A stretch of 64,000 nucleotides of DNA from Larimichthys crocea (GCF_000972845.2 NC_040016.1:6902701-6966700); one strand, 5' to 3'. Numbered from the stretch's first letter, positions 12,001 to 24,113 are shown. Translations and numbers: made by a program. The notes: generated by a model from the sequence alone, not told the origin.

Positions 12001-13782
12001 AGGTGTAAATATTAAACATTAAGCAAAAAATAAATCATAAACACACCACTGCATTATCTGAAAAATGCATCGTCATGAAGCTGATATTTCAGTTCATGAC
12101 GTTTTTGGAGAAAGATTGTACTTGGACAGCGACAACAAAATATCCTGCCTGTGGTTAAACTCCATGATTGCCAACAGGGTGTTAAGTCATGTTTACTTAT
12201 TGCTATCATGCAAACAGATATTAGCATAAGCGGTACTACCTTCCTCATCCTCCTCATCCTCCTCTACTACCTCCTTCACCTCCTCCTCTGCTACCTCTTC
12301 CTCCTCCTCCTCCTCCTCCTCCTCCTCTTCTGCTACCTCTTCCACCCCCTCCTCCTCCTCTTCTGTGCAAAGCAAGCATGTAGAGTTAACAAGCAAACAA
12401 TGTGACAATCTCACACAGCATTTAGATCAACATGTTTTTGCCGTTTACATGCATTTTTGACAGTGCCTTCAAAACTAAGACAAAAAAAACATTTTTGCAT
12501 TTTCTTACTTGTTCATTTGTTTCGTATAGTCTACAACCTGTCATTTCATTTGAATCTTTAATATGGGCTGTTTGATCCACTGATTTCCTAAATATATATT
12601 AAAAAATGAAAGTGTACCAATTCCACTAGTTACAATTAGCTCCACTATTTACAAAGAGCTTAAAGTGCCGTGTTTTTTGTTCCCAACATTGCTTTTCACA
12701 TTTGGCCTCTGTGGGAAAAGTGACATCAAGCCTTTAGTCCCGTTGGCCAGAGAGTGTAACTCAACCTCTTTCCCCTGCAAAGAAGGTAAGCCAACCTGCT
12801 TTTAGAAGCCCTCTAACAGGCATAAAAATGAAAGTGGGCATTGTGCTTGTGCTGCTATCTTCCCTAAGGTACTCTTTTGAGAACATAAGCTGGCCTACAT
12901 TGCTCCCTAACAGAGACTGTACTCCATGTAGAGGGAGACAGGTGCCTCTCTGTACAGTGGCCCACATGGACAGCCTCACAAAAGGGGACAGAAATAGAGG
13001 TACGACCCTTTATCTCTCTGATGGCGACCCATTGCACTATTTCAATTGAAAGGATAGATCCCCTGGGATGTTCATACTAGGTGAACTATCTCCAGCCTCA
13101 GACAGACAGGGCTGCCTGAGAGGACAAATCCTGCAGAGGAGCTCAAGGACAGCAGATGCCTCTACGGTGGCACCATCATGCCAAAAATACAGTGTGGTGT
13201 GTGGTGAAGCCAGCAGCTTAGCAGATGCAGTGTGTTAAGTGCCTAACAAAGTTTAAATGCAAGGCTCAAGTGTGTAAAGCAGGTAACAAAGTGGCAGCGG
13301 AAACATAAGTGGCCTCTTATGGTCGATGCATTTAGAAGCAATACATTGTTTTCATAGATATTGTTTGTATTAAAGTACATACCAACAATATCCTCATCTT
13401 CTTCACAGAGAACACACAGAGAGGGGTAAAGAGCAGAGGTCAGCTATACAAGAGTCTGGACATGAATGCATTTCTGATGTGTCTATGCATGCAACATATT
13501 CACAATATTCATGCACTGTCTTGTAAAGCAGCTGCCGAGCATCCAGCCAGTCAGACAAAGCAGCCAAACATCAATTACAAACTGTGAAGACACATGTCGC
13601 CCATATGTGTGTGAGCTGACAAACAGACTTACGCTGTCCCCTGAAAGAAGAAGAAAAAACACACACACACACCAAAGATATTTTGTCAAATTGGTTTCAC
13701 CTTTGTTGGCATCATATTGTTATCATCACCCTCCTGCCTATAGATTTACTCACTCATATGTGGCTTCTTCTGTGTCTGACAT
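6095..13782 (-). CDS. tnnt2: troponin T, TNNT2-like (14 coding exons, 287 aa)
   Basis: Troponin T anchors the troponin complex on tropomyosin in striated-muscle thin filaments. Exons in coding order: 13782-13754, 13640-13633, 13400-13383, 12362-12240, 11124-11098, 10963-10942, 10848-10785, 10694-10578, 10479-10402, 10176-10075, 9952-9846, 9714-9624, 7992-7952, 6131-6095. They total 864 nt (287 codons plus TAA) and all phases agree. The start [10 protein letters not shown] is the typical TnT N-terminus. A Glu-rich domain follows (about residues 15-65). The conserved tropomyosin-binding core includes [24 protein letters not shown] and [17 protein letters not shown]. The TnI/TnC-binding C-terminal part includes [30 protein letters not shown] and [13 protein letters not shown], ending [13 protein letters not shown] and the location beside pkp1 favour TNNT2 over TNNT1 or TNNT3; teleosts carry several tnnt2 paralogues, so the letter suffix is unknown. 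The 9952 acceptor could instead be 6 nt further in. The 13400 acceptor is a weak AAG. Confidence 0.92.
6132..7951. other. last intron of troponin T gene
   Basis: A 1.8 kb intron between the VTVLRNR exon and the short terminal exon. It is AT-rich and noncoding. A short repeat-like patch at about 6850-6900 contains GGTCCGACCCCCAGTTTGGG. Nothing else was recognised. Confidence 0.5.
8640..9260. repeat. interspersed repeat with GCTAGCTGCACGGCTAAC motifs
   Basis: Inside a troponin T intron. The motif GCTAGCTGCACRGCTAAC occurs at about 8932 and again at about 9207, with GGCAGCTACGGTTAGCAGC between. It resembles dispersed teleost repeats seen in many loci. Frames on the minus strand here (for example 8673-8942 and 8989-9243) are not recognisable proteins. 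Confidence 0.45.
9265..9573 (-). other. unexplained 102-codon open frame in troponin T intron
   Basis: It opens 50 bases after the donor of the 9714-9624 exon. The first about 60 residues are charged and helix-like ([32 protein letters not shown]) and the rest is not. It is not troponin T sequence, because the genuine next exon (7992-7952) fits in phase. It could be a transposon remnant, a cryptic exon or chance. No family was recognised. Confidence 0.25.
12297..12329 (-). repeat. coding GAG/GAA repeat (poly-Glu tract) in troponin T
   Basis: An almost pure CTC/TCC run on the plus strand encodes about 12 consecutive glutamates in the acidic N-terminal exon 12362-12240. Acidic low-complexity N-termini are normal for TnT. 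The near-pure codon repetition suggests a length-variable coding microsatellite. Confidence 0.75.
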
Positions 13783-13990
13783 GTTTAGGATGCAGCACCT
13801 GCACAAGTAAGTCCAGTTGAGAGGAGGGTAGTGAGTGATAATGCATCAACGACTGCCTGACTGATCTAATAATGCCAAGTTTAGCCCACATGCCTGACAA
13901 ATGTATCCACTGAGAGATTATAGAATAAAAAAAAATAGACAAAAACTCAATTTAATGTCAGAAACATACAAAAAGAGCACACAGACTTAC

Positions 13991-14074
13991 CAAAAGAGTG
14001 CGATGTGCAGTTCAGACTGGGCTCAATGGAGAATTGTATACTGTGCCCTTCTCTTTTGGCCATAAGCTTTTAAA
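13991..14074 (-). promoter_or_regulatory. troponin T core promoter and 5' UTR exon
   Basis: Minus-strand TTTAAAAG (plus 14067-14074) is a TATA-like box. About 30 bases downstream a short untranslated exon would run to the donor TTTTG|GTAAGT at 13991. The next exon starts at 13798 after GTGCAG and carries the ATG at 13782-13780. Upstream, CTATTTTTAC (14198-14207) differs at one position from a MEF2 site. The transcription start is inferred, not seen. Confidence 0.5.
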
Positions 14075-16329
14075 CCCAGTGATGGATCACATGGCGGCAA
14101 GCTGCCCAAATCTACAATGGGTGGGCACATACCTGCAAACAGATGGCAGATGGCATTAACTAGAAGGGGAAAACATGCATTCTCCATGGACATTGTCTAT
14201 TTTTACACGGCAAAACCTAGACTTATACAGAACGGGATTATCACTCTCAGTATCTCAGGCCCGGTAGACATGTCGAAGGTTAGAAATAATCCTTGTAAAG
14301 CTACACCTGCGTGCACACAAATACACAAAGAGACGGCTTAAGCTCACGTTATTTACTGTCATTGTGATTCTGCTGCTGATCGACGCCATGTTCGTCATGT
14401 TTGACTTTTCAGGTTTATATAACAGCAACAAGTTATTACTAAACTGGAAGTGCAATCAAATCATTGAGCATTATTCCCATAGCGGGTTGCCAAGTGAATG
14501 AGTAAACTAAAAACTCCCTTTACCAGTACCAATTTCTCCCTTCAGTACATGCAGTACATGCAATAACGTGTTATCAACAGCACCCTTTATGACCATGCCA
14601 AGTCTTTTGATACTCCCAATGTTTTCTTTTATTATTGTATCTGACCACACCATTGGGATTATGACTCATCAGACGTTGAAGTTAACCCCTTCACCTCAAA
14701 TCTGGATGTGCTTACACGTGCAGCTTTCTTTGGCAAGTGCAAGTCTCAAGTCTGTCGAGACAAGTCGAAGTCAAGTCACAAATCATTTCAGATCATATCA
14801 GTTGTCAAAGAAGCCTCAAGTTCTTCAGGTCTGATTTATTATTATTACATTAATGGAAAAAATTCCTTTTGTTTCCTTTTTTCTGTTCTTATTTATACAC
14901 ATCGGGTTAACTATGGTTTAATTTTCACTGTGATATGTTTGAAAGAGAGTGATCAATAACGTTTTGAGAAGATACACTTTATCTATCAAGAATAAATCAC
15001 AATCATTTCACGAGAAGAGGTAAAAATATTTTGTTCCAACTTTATGGGCTAGTGTATTTGACCCTCGACCAGCTCATTATAACATCAAAGTGAAGCTACA
15101 ATAATATTAAAATGTTGCATTTTTATATCATTTTTAAAATATTTAACATTTTAACATTTAAAAATATTTAAAAAAGATATACTGTATAAGCAACAATTAA
15201 GCATACACATGATGTAATACTCAACTTTTTCTTGCAGGACACCATGTGTGAGCACCTAAATAGAGAATGAAACCTTTTCTGTGTCACTTCTGTGTGGATT
15301 TGATTTTTGAGTTGTGTTTCTTGGTTAAAGCCTGAGGTGTTTGAAGAGAAGCAGTCAGCTGGCATGTTAACATGTTTGTAATTTGTATTATGGAATCTGG
15401 AAGAGCTCATAACTCAGATAAAATAATTTCTTTTTTTAGTTCTATCAGTCAACATTTTGGCACCTTTTTTTGAGTAATCATCTGGTTGACATATCTTTAT
15501 GATACAGAACAGATGATTTAAATCAGTGAGCTCAGAGAACAATGGCATGATGTCCACAGAAGTCATTCATAGGCAGGAAAGACCTACATCTTTACATGTG
15601 GTGATGGTTTTCGCTCCTTTAATAACAACTCAGTGAAATAATCTTGTGTTTGAATGTTTAGACTTCATTAATATCCATATCCAGGTGTGACGAAATCTTG
15701 AAGGCATCGACAGGAAGTCAGAAAATCACAACAGTGAACTCTAAATACTTGAGTTTGATTGAATAAACTTTCTCTCTCTGCTTGTATTGCTGCAAACCCC
15801 ACCCATCTGGCACCTGAGTCAACTAAAAAAACAATACAAAGCTTTCAGGCCTCCTACTGTTTAATCATGACATGGCACCAGCTCTCTTATGATATCTATC
15901 TTAAACTCAGCAAGTCCCAGTATTTTTAGGATTGATTAAAAATGTGTCATTTTCAGTAAACAGTGTGTTCAGTTAGTGACTTTGATTCATGTTTTCATCT
16001 TCCAGACTGAAACTTGAAAAACTGGAAAATTTCTGTAATTTTCCTCAGTGAACTGTGAGCTGATGCTGCCACCTCGTGGAAGAAAATAAGGCTGGTGGAG
16101 CTGCACCCAAAGCATCTGTTTGCACCGTTGGCCATCTTTATTTTTTTTATATCTTCATCCAAGATATAGATCAGAGCTGGAACAATTATTAATTCAGCTC
16201 TGATAATAATAATTATATATACATAATAAATATTATTTTTTATTATTAATGACATTTTGATAATAGCAGGGGAAAAAAGGATTAAACAGTTTTTAATGAT
16301 TACAGGTGTAAGATTTTTGATATTTGGAC

Positions 16330-16375
<46 letters not shown>

Positions 16376-16941
16376 CTAGGATCGTGTTAATGACGGATGA
16401 CATACTCCACTTGTTGTAGGATATATCAAACCCTTGTGGGTTGAAGCGGGCTCTCTTGTTGCCCTGCCCACTGATCATTTAGCGTTTAATTCATGATGAA
16501 ACTTTCCAACAGTCCAGTCGTGTTGTTTCAGGACAGATTTGGATTTGTGGAGCTGATCATCTACCTTATTTGTATTGGTAGTAATAGTGAATTAATCTTT
16601 CAGTTTTTCCATGCATTCATGTCAAGCTGTAAGTAACTGTGACTTATAGCCTCAGTTGTTGCTGATCTTGTCTTGTAGTACGTAGTGAATACTACTTCTT
16701 GCATGGTATTCCACTGATTGCAGCCTTTGAGTCATCCGACTTGGATGACTGTGTCTTTAAAAACAGCTGTGTTTCTGCATCTTCACTTAAAATGTGTGCG
16801 TGACAAGCAGTCCACAAAGCACATGCACAAAACAATACCCTAAAGAACAGCTGATTGATGGGTGGGTGTGTGTGTGAGAGTGCAAGGCTTTCCTCCTTTT
16901 GGCAAAATAGACACAAAAAAAGTCCCTCTCAGCATGCTGTG
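14075..16941. other. intergenic DNA between troponin T and troponin I genes
   Basis: This is the place where LAD1 lies in mammals. No ladinin-like or other coding exon was found. It contains a CAAGTC-rich patch (about 14735-14790), AT-rich stretches and a TAA microsatellite. Open frames of 60-90 codons look random. Confidence 0.6.
16330..16371. repeat. (TAA)n microsatellite
   Basis: About 14 uninterrupted copies of the trinucleotide TAA/AAT can be read directly. Confidence 0.95.
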
Positions 16942-16947
16942 TTTATT
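16942..16947 (-). terminator. tnni1 polyadenylation signal
   Basis: Plus-strand TTTATT gives AATAAA on the minus strand, about 175 bases after the tnni1 stop codon. Position supports the assignment. Confidence 0.6.
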
Positions 16948-17118
16948 TCAGTAATAATGAAACAAAACACATAGAAAATGTGGGTGTCATAGGAAACATG
17001 TACTGAATATAAAATACAAATGTGAAGCACTGGAGAGTTTATGTATGTTTTGTGCTGTTAAGTAATTGTGTATTTGACATAAAATGAAAGCCAGCTGTTT
17101 TTCTTGAATAACATCTGT

Positions 17119-18630
17119 TTACTGGTTGGGGCCCTTTGCTGCGTCAAACATCTTCTTGCGGCCCTCCATTCCTGACATGGCTTCCACATTCTTCCTCCAA
17201 TCACTCACCTCCACCGTCTTCTCCTGCACAGAAAGAACCAAAGAGTTGTACTTATTCAAAGTCTTTCCATGTCTAAAATGTACATGTGTAACCCTAAAAT
17301 GATCCCATCTCTTCAGACTGAGCTGCTGTATTACACAGAGACAGGGCTGTATCTTGCTAAACATAATCTGATCTATTGACCCTCATGCCTGTGGTTTTTC
17401 ACTTTTTGTTTTGGCTGGCTCAGAAAGCTGATTAATCAGTTTCACACTTTGGCAGTCACCCTTGATACCGACATCAGCCAAAGTCTTAAAATGACAATAT
17501 AAATTATCACCGCCAAACAACTCTGCCACATCTTTCTGGGAATAAATTTTGTCATTGTCTTCTGTCCAAAAACACTCTCTTGACTTCAGAACTCACCTTT
17601 TCTGTGTCCTCTTTCTTGACTGATTTAAGATTAGCCCGCAGATCCAAAGAGACTTTGTGTTTGGAGCCCAGCAGTGAGCGCAGGATGGCATCAGCAGAGA
17701 CTCTGACCCTCCTCAGGTTGGGTCTTTTAAACTTTCCTCGCAGGTCCAGGACCTTGATGTTGAGGTCTTTGATCTGTGGAGAAAGTAAATGTTTCAACAC
17801 ACTGTGCTTGCTCAACAGATCACGTCAATGCTGATCATTGTTACACTCCTTAACTAGGGTTCAGTTACCTCTCTGGTGTTGTGCAAGACTTTGGCTTCAA
17901 TATCGTACCGCTCCTCGTCCACCATGTCTATTTTGGTGTGCAGCTCTTCACACAGTGCCTACAAAGAAAATAAGAGAAATTGAATATTAATTTTCTCATC
18001 CTCTTTCTCATCAATATGAGATATTTAGCAACATTATTTCAGTAAAAGAGATAAATGATACCTTAAGCTCTGCTAAAGACATGCCACTGGTCTGTATAGG
18101 AGGAGATTTTTCTTCCAGATACCTTTTCTTCTCTTCCTCCTTTTCTTCCATCTCCTGTTCCAGCTCCTCTTTGGCCCTGGCGACCATCAAGCTCTGAAAT
18201 AAACACAAAATAGATGTGCTGATAATAATTGTCTGATTCTGACTGAAGATACAATCTGTGAGGACTCACCTTCAGCATGAGCTTGCGCGAGGCTGAGATC
18301 TTAGATTTCCTCTGCGAAAAGAATTTTTTTTTTTTTAATTAACGCTGATACTTTTTGTACCCTAATGATAATCTTAATATGTGCACCTGTTAAATTATTA
18401 GATGTCTTGGTGGTTTGTATAATCTTACCTCCGGCCTGTAGATAGAAAATACAGAAAGGACATAGAAATGTAGTGTTAGCATGTGGTTGCAGATAACAAA
18501 AACTTGTTATTATGTTATATTTCATTTTGTGTTTCTATAGATAAATCCCATCTGTTGTATGAAACTGATCCTCTAATTTGGAAATGGAAACAATAACAGA
18601 AACACAATACACTTACGCTTTCTCAGGCAT
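17119..18630 (-). CDS. tnni1: troponin I, slow skeletal type (7 coding exons, 188 aa)
   Basis: Troponin I is the inhibitory subunit of the thin-filament calcium switch. Exons in coding order: 18630-18617, 18435-18429 (7 nt), 18311-18270, 18193-18062, 17958-17869, 17773-17597, 17223-17119. They total 567 nt with all phases matching and end in TAA. The start MPEKAPE followed by [13 protein letters not shown] matches TNNI1 (MPEVERKPKITASRKLLL). The length is 188 aa against 187 in human, and there is no long cardiac N-terminal extension, which argues against TNNI3. Seen: the TnT-binding helix [20 protein letters not shown], the inhibitory segment [16 protein letters not shown] (about 108-123), switch and actin regions [16 protein letters not shown], and the C-terminus [20 protein letters not shown]. 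It sits head-to-tail downstream of the troponin T gene's promoter on the same strand, the usual TNNI/TNNT pairing. Confidence 0.95.
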
Positions 18631-19559
18631 CTTGGCTATTTCAGCTCCCCCTGGAAGACAAAAATAAAACCTTTTTCCTCTGAAGTGCTCAACCGTGGGG
18701 ACCACTTGGGTCTTAACTATGGTTTCCCTTGTTCAACAGTGTAGTGTTACAAGAATGGAAAGATACAGTGCGTATATATAGAGATATTCAGCTTTTACAG
18801 ACATACAGTGTTGATTGGGGCTACACTACTTTTATAATTCTTTAGCAATGATTTGTGAATTCTTATTAAAGTACTAAAGGATGTGACGTTTCACACCAAC
18901 AACCTTTTTTTATGTTTTGTTTATCGGGCATTGTTTTGTCATACTTTTGGAAAGGTCTGCTGGCCAAAATCATCCAGTCACCTCTCAGCGCTGATAGCAC
19001 ACTCATGTGCTAAAAAGCTAAGTGATGGCAGACAAGGAGAAGCATTCAAGGCCCCCAACAAGGCAGCTATTCCAAATAGATAACATTTCCTGGTTTCACT
19101 CCCACTTCTCCGCTGGATAAAGACACAAATATAGACAGGGACGCCAGTTCTTAGAACAGGACCAACTGAAGCCTTTATGAATACCCAGCGGATCTTACCA
19201 GGAAATTGTCTCATTGATAAATAATACAAAGAGGAAAAAGGATGAAAATAATGTGCATGTTCTTTGGGTGATTTCTACATTGACAGTATATATATATAGT
19301 ATATATATATACACACAAGACAAAGAAAACCAACATATAATCCCAATTAAAATAGCTGCAGTTAGGAAATATCTGGAAGTTAGTTTGATAATGATTCATT
19401 GATTATTGCAATGTGGGCAGTAGTTTTTATTATTCACAATATTTATCAATACTGCAGTATAAAACTACATACACTTTAATAAAATAGTTTCTACATATTG
19501 CCAATTCATTGCCAAAAGTTACTCGGGATCATGCAATATGATTTTCATTTAAACTTTTT

Positions 19560-19812
19560 AATTTGCAATTGGAGCTGAAATGTTGATTTATCAATTAGTT
19601 AATGGACAGAAATTCCATTGATAGCTATTATGTTAATTGATTAATAGTAAGTACATTTTTAAGCAAAGATAACAAAGCTGGTTTTAATAAGGTTTGATAA
19701 GGCATCACCATGGGCTCTGGGAACTTGTGAAGGCCATTTTTTGCTATTTAATGATATTCTGTAGACCCAATGATCAATCGAGAAAATGATTAGTTAGTTA
19801 GCTGCAGCCCTA
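19560..19812. repeat. dispersed repeat rich in ATTAATCGA/TTAGCTGCAGCCC
   Basis: AT-rich stretch ending GAAAATGATTAGTTAGTTAG followed by CTGCAGCCCT. The same phrases recur at 31610-31890, and related ones at 24590-25040 and 44700-44900, so a dispersed family is present. It sits upstream of the tnni1 ATG exon, inside its first intron. Confidence 0.55.
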
Positions 19813-19898
19813 AACGACGTTTTTGTAAGACTTTGATTGAAAAGTAAAGCTCTGTTCTCAAATCAAACCAGCACTATCTTAAAGATTCACGCACTTAC

Positions 19899-20018
19899 CT
19901 CTCTGTGTTGATGCTGTGGATGCAGACAGACACAAAGTGATGGAGAGGAGAACGTACCAGAAAATGTATCCCCTGCTCCCCTATTGTCCCTCCTCTCGGT
20001 CACAAGGAGACTTAAATA
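19899..20018 (-). promoter_or_regulatory. tnni1 core promoter and 5' UTR exon
   Basis: Minus-strand TATTTAAG (plus 20011-20018) is a TATA-like box. A leader exon would run from about 19985 to the strong donor AGAG|GTAAGT at 19899. The ATG exon begins at 18650 after a TTCCAG acceptor. Further upstream, AGGAATG at 20526-20532 is an M-CAT core, common in muscle promoters but also by chance. Confidence 0.5.
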
Positions 20019-23000
20019 GAAACACACACACATGCACACACACACACATACACACTCCATGAGTGGGGTTGGTTTCAGGATAACAGTGATTGTGATGCTT
20101 GTGTTGTGTTGACAGGTCACTGCTCTCTGCTGCTGTATAATAATGTGTGTGAACTTTTCAATGTGCCAGGACCAGATAAAGAGCATCCTAGCTGACTTTC
20201 ACTTCATCCAGCTGTTACTCAGTTTTTTACATGGGTAAACTAGCTCTCTGCTTTTGTACACCAGCTTTGTTCATCCTCACAGACCAATACTTTGTGTACA
20301 AAAAGCTAAAGTTGAACTTACTTACTTTTTCCCATCCTGAAACAAGCATTAAGCAGCCATATCCAAATTGTTTGTTTTCTTGTTACTGAGGATGATTTTC
20401 AGAGATTTTCTTTGGCTACTGAGTCTGATGTTGGAGACGTGCCCTGTTCCCTCTGAGACTGCAGGGCCCCTTTGGTCTGATTAGGATAATAGTTGCAGAC
20501 AATGCTAAGCTGTGGTTTTAAGCCAGGAATGCAGTTTCCAGTATACATTTAGCTAAGGCCTACCCACTAAACATAGACAAATTACAGCAACATGTGATGC
20601 TGCCACTCTTTGATACTGGGACACGGCCTGCATATGTGTTGGGGTTTGTGTGACCTGTGTGTGTGCAAAATGTAAACACAGATGACTGTGAACATACAGT
20701 TAGCTCGTGGAGGACAATAAGACCTTAAATCACTTGTGTCTGGTTTGTGTTTGTGTTAGAGATTTAATTGTCTTCAGCTTGTACATTGATGGCACAAAGT
20801 TAGAAGTCCGGTTTGAAAGTCGGTCACGTATTTAGCAACACTTCTCAGTGACACAGCAGCTTTGATCTCAAAGAGCTGTGCTGTGTCTCCAAAAACAGTG
20901 AACCGATTGACCGGCCGCAGTCTCAGTGTTTATGGCCAATTTGTGTCATGTAACCACAATCATTAAAGCCATTAGAGATACATATTTTCACACTTTCACC
21001 ACTGCTTTCAGTAAAAACTTTAATGCTAAATGGACTGTCCTTTCAGTATATAGCATCTTTCTAGTCTTTCATTCACTCAAAGCACTTTTACACTACATAT
21101 CTCATTCACCCATTCACACACATTCATTCACTGATGGCATTGGCTGCCATGCAAGGTGCCAACTGCTCATCAGTTTTAGTAACTAACCATTCATATGCAT
21201 TCACACTTTTTAAGCAATTTGGGGTTCAGTATCTTGCCCAAGGACACGTCGACATGCAGAAGCCATCGAACCGCCGATTATCTGATTAGTGGACCACCCA
21301 CTCTACCTCCTGAGCCAGCCACCCAAACTTTCTCGTCTTGAACACTTACTGAGTTTGGCTCGCAGCTAGTGGCGGCAGAACAGCTTCAGTGCTCCATTGC
21401 ATAATGTTCTTCAAGTCTCTGAACTCTGCTGGATTTGGTGTTTTGATGATGGGGGCAGAGAGTCCAATCAAACATGTCGGTCTAAAATCTTGATGTTGAA
21501 CTGAGTTGACATCTTGTGACTGTGAAGGCCATATGATTCACATCATTTTCATATTCTGTGACCTCTTCAATGAAAGCATCTGCACTGTTGTGTTCTTCCA
21601 CACATTAATTCATGTTTTCCCTTTAATTTGTAGCCCGTCCGCATATATTCAGTAAATGTCAGTATTATTAAAAACAGCATTTTAATACCGCTGCATTTTA
21701 AACTGTCCACATGCTTTGCATTTGAGGGAACATGTGTGGCTGCTGTATTGTCTCTCTCTTACAGTGGAGCAGGAGCCAGCTCAATGGGATAACTGGCAAG
21801 CTGTCAGCCTCTTGAGACCACAGTGAGTGTGACCTGCTGGGCCACCAACGCTGCTATTTATTACATTTTCATATTTATAGTCAGTGTGCATTATTCAAAC
21901 TCGCATCAAGGATGGGACCCTACATCACTAGCACTGAATCAGCTTTTATAGTGAAATAGATCTATGGATGTATAGCCTAGAGATGATTGCATTTGCACTG
22001 TGCTCTTATTTTTTTTTCTTTTTTATTTGTCAGGTTAGATTTGTTAAAATTCGCAGAACTGTTCTTTCGCTCTTGCTGAGTCAGAACTTTAAAGTCCCTG
22101 ATGCTGATTTGATTTATGACAGCAGAGATCCAGGCTGTTGGCTTATGGCAGCTGATTATAATTCCACAGTATATATGGCAGCAGGCTTAACAAAGTGCTG
22201 TGTGTTTGCGGGACTGTCTCTAGGAAACTTAACACGGACTCATATACAAATGCCAGTGGATTCTATAGCAGTTTACCGTACAGTAGTTTGCTGTAAAATA
22301 TATTGTTTAACAGGATAATGACTAAAAACATTCACAGCTGCTGTAACATGCATGAATTTCTCATATATAATTGCGAAACAACAGCAATATTTTGCTCATT
22401 CTTTTATTTTGAATGTTTATGTAAAGTCTGATATGAAAGGGAAATGACTATTACCTACTGTGTGAAGCTTCCAGTTCTCACACATGCAGTTTACAATAAT
22501 AACAGGCTGTTTTGCCATTAAAACTTGAACATATTTAAAACACATTTCCAGCCAGTCACCGTCAATTTGTGCATGCTGTAATGAATGCTATCACTAGCAG
22601 ATGCTGTTAGCTATGGCTACAATGCGAAGGCTAATTAAGCTATAACTTAATTAAACTGAAAGTGTGAACTTCCCCAAATTCAACACGGCAGAGCCTCTAA
22701 TGTTAAGTTGATATTTATAGTAGGTAGAAAGCTAGCAGCTCATGTTGGAGCAGTTAGGGCACTTTTCAGTCCAAATATGCGCATGCATACCACTTCCACA
22801 TGTGGAGATATCCAAAACTTGTGGTGTCTGGCAACAGTTGCCAAGCTATGATTGGGCTGTTTGGGGTTTAGCAAACAGATAATTGATTTTATATAACAGG
22901 ACACAAACAAACACATTTGAAAATAATGCAATTAGTATAGTATATATAATCATAGTGGATTATTCACAGTAAATAAAACACTTTCTTTGGAAATGACTGA

Positions 23001-23556
23001 ATCGTTTCACCTGATGGAGTCACTGTCAGACAGATCAGGTCTCCATACTGCCTCCTGGTGGGTGAGAAACTGAAGAGAAAACTACTGTATATATGCGCAT
23101 GGTATCCAGCAGAACATCTAGAGGAAACTTCATGAAACGTAAAAAAAGCACATTTCTGTTTCACTTGATTATTAAGAATCTAAACACGTGAAAGCTCTGA
23201 AGCAGTTCCCAGTGTAACACTTCAATCTTTGTGTGAATTTCAGACTTAGTGTTGCTGTTGATGTGACTCACGTGTTGAAGTCTGTGCCAAAACAAACAGC
23301 AGGCCCCACCACCACCACTACTACAGCTGCCTGGTACTCTGGTCATTGTGCCTTCTCGGTGCAGGCAGAGACAGGGCGAGCACTGAAACTCTGTTGTTCT
23401 CAACAGCTGGCTGTTTGATGATGATAACAAGGATCAACAAGCGCTCTCAAAACCTTCACATGATTTCACCAGACCAGAAGCACAAAAGGAAGAAGACAAT
23501 AGTGGAAGAAATGCCAGATTTAGCATCTTTTTTTTTTCTTTTTTTTTTGCCTGATA
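20019..23556. other. intergenic DNA between tnni1 and csrp1
   Basis: Mammals have PHLDA3 here. No frame resembling its pleckstrin-homology domain was found. The region holds one SINE-like repeat (about 21075-21325), a repeat-like patch at about 22740-22870, and a poly(T) run at 23529-23548. Confidence 0.6.
21075..21325 (-). mobile_element. tRNA-derived SINE-like repeat
   Basis: Reverse complement begins with an A-box-like head (GGCTCAGGAGGTAGAGTGGG), then a B-box-like GGTTCGAT. It continues through GTGTCCTTGGGCAAGATACT to a tail with repeated GAATG units and GTGTAAAAGTGCTTTGAGTG. This is a common teleost dispersed repeat pattern. Boundaries are approximate and no target-site duplication was resolved. 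Confidence 0.7.
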
Positions 23557-23562
23557 TTTATT
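23557..23562 (-). terminator. candidate csrp1 polyadenylation signal
   Basis: Plus TTTATT gives minus-strand AATAAA about 550 bases after the csrp1 stop. It is the nearest hexamer I noticed. Confidence 0.45.
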
Positions 23563-24113
23563 TTGTGTCTCTGCAATAATGCATGTCTTAAGACAGTATG
23601 TACATCACTTGACATGTAAGGCGGAGAAGAAGACGGTAACTGAAGCATGATGTGAGGCAGTTTTTTCAAAGCTGTCAGTCTTCAGATCCTATTTTGTTCT
23701 CACCCAGACACCAACTCATGGAGATATTAATCAAATTTGACATTTGTGTCTCTTAGTATTCTAACAGCAGAGTTTAATTTGCTTTCTTTTTTTCTTCTGT
23801 GAATGAAGCCAGCTTGGCTCCAGTTGGTTTAAACACACGCATGTGCACATCCGACTTAGAGTTAGAATTCAGTGTGTTTTATAAATGTTTAGCATATCTT
23901 GTTTTCTTAAAGCGTCAAACCGCAACATCATAAATCAGATTCAAATGCAGCACATAGAGCAAAATCTACTTGGTGAAAGCTGTGTTGTGTGCTTCAATCG
24001 TTCCTATTTGCCTTTAGCTGGAGTGGAGTAGGCTAGATATTGACTGAAGGATCCTGGAAGCGATGTTATCAGAGCGCAGATGTCAGTCCCAGACTGAGCC
24101 GATGCTTCGGGCT

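Noticed and set aside
21968..22318. 116-codon frame in the tnni1-csrp1 gap, considered as a phlda3 remnant
   Set aside because: No pleckstrin-homology pattern; residue usage looks random.
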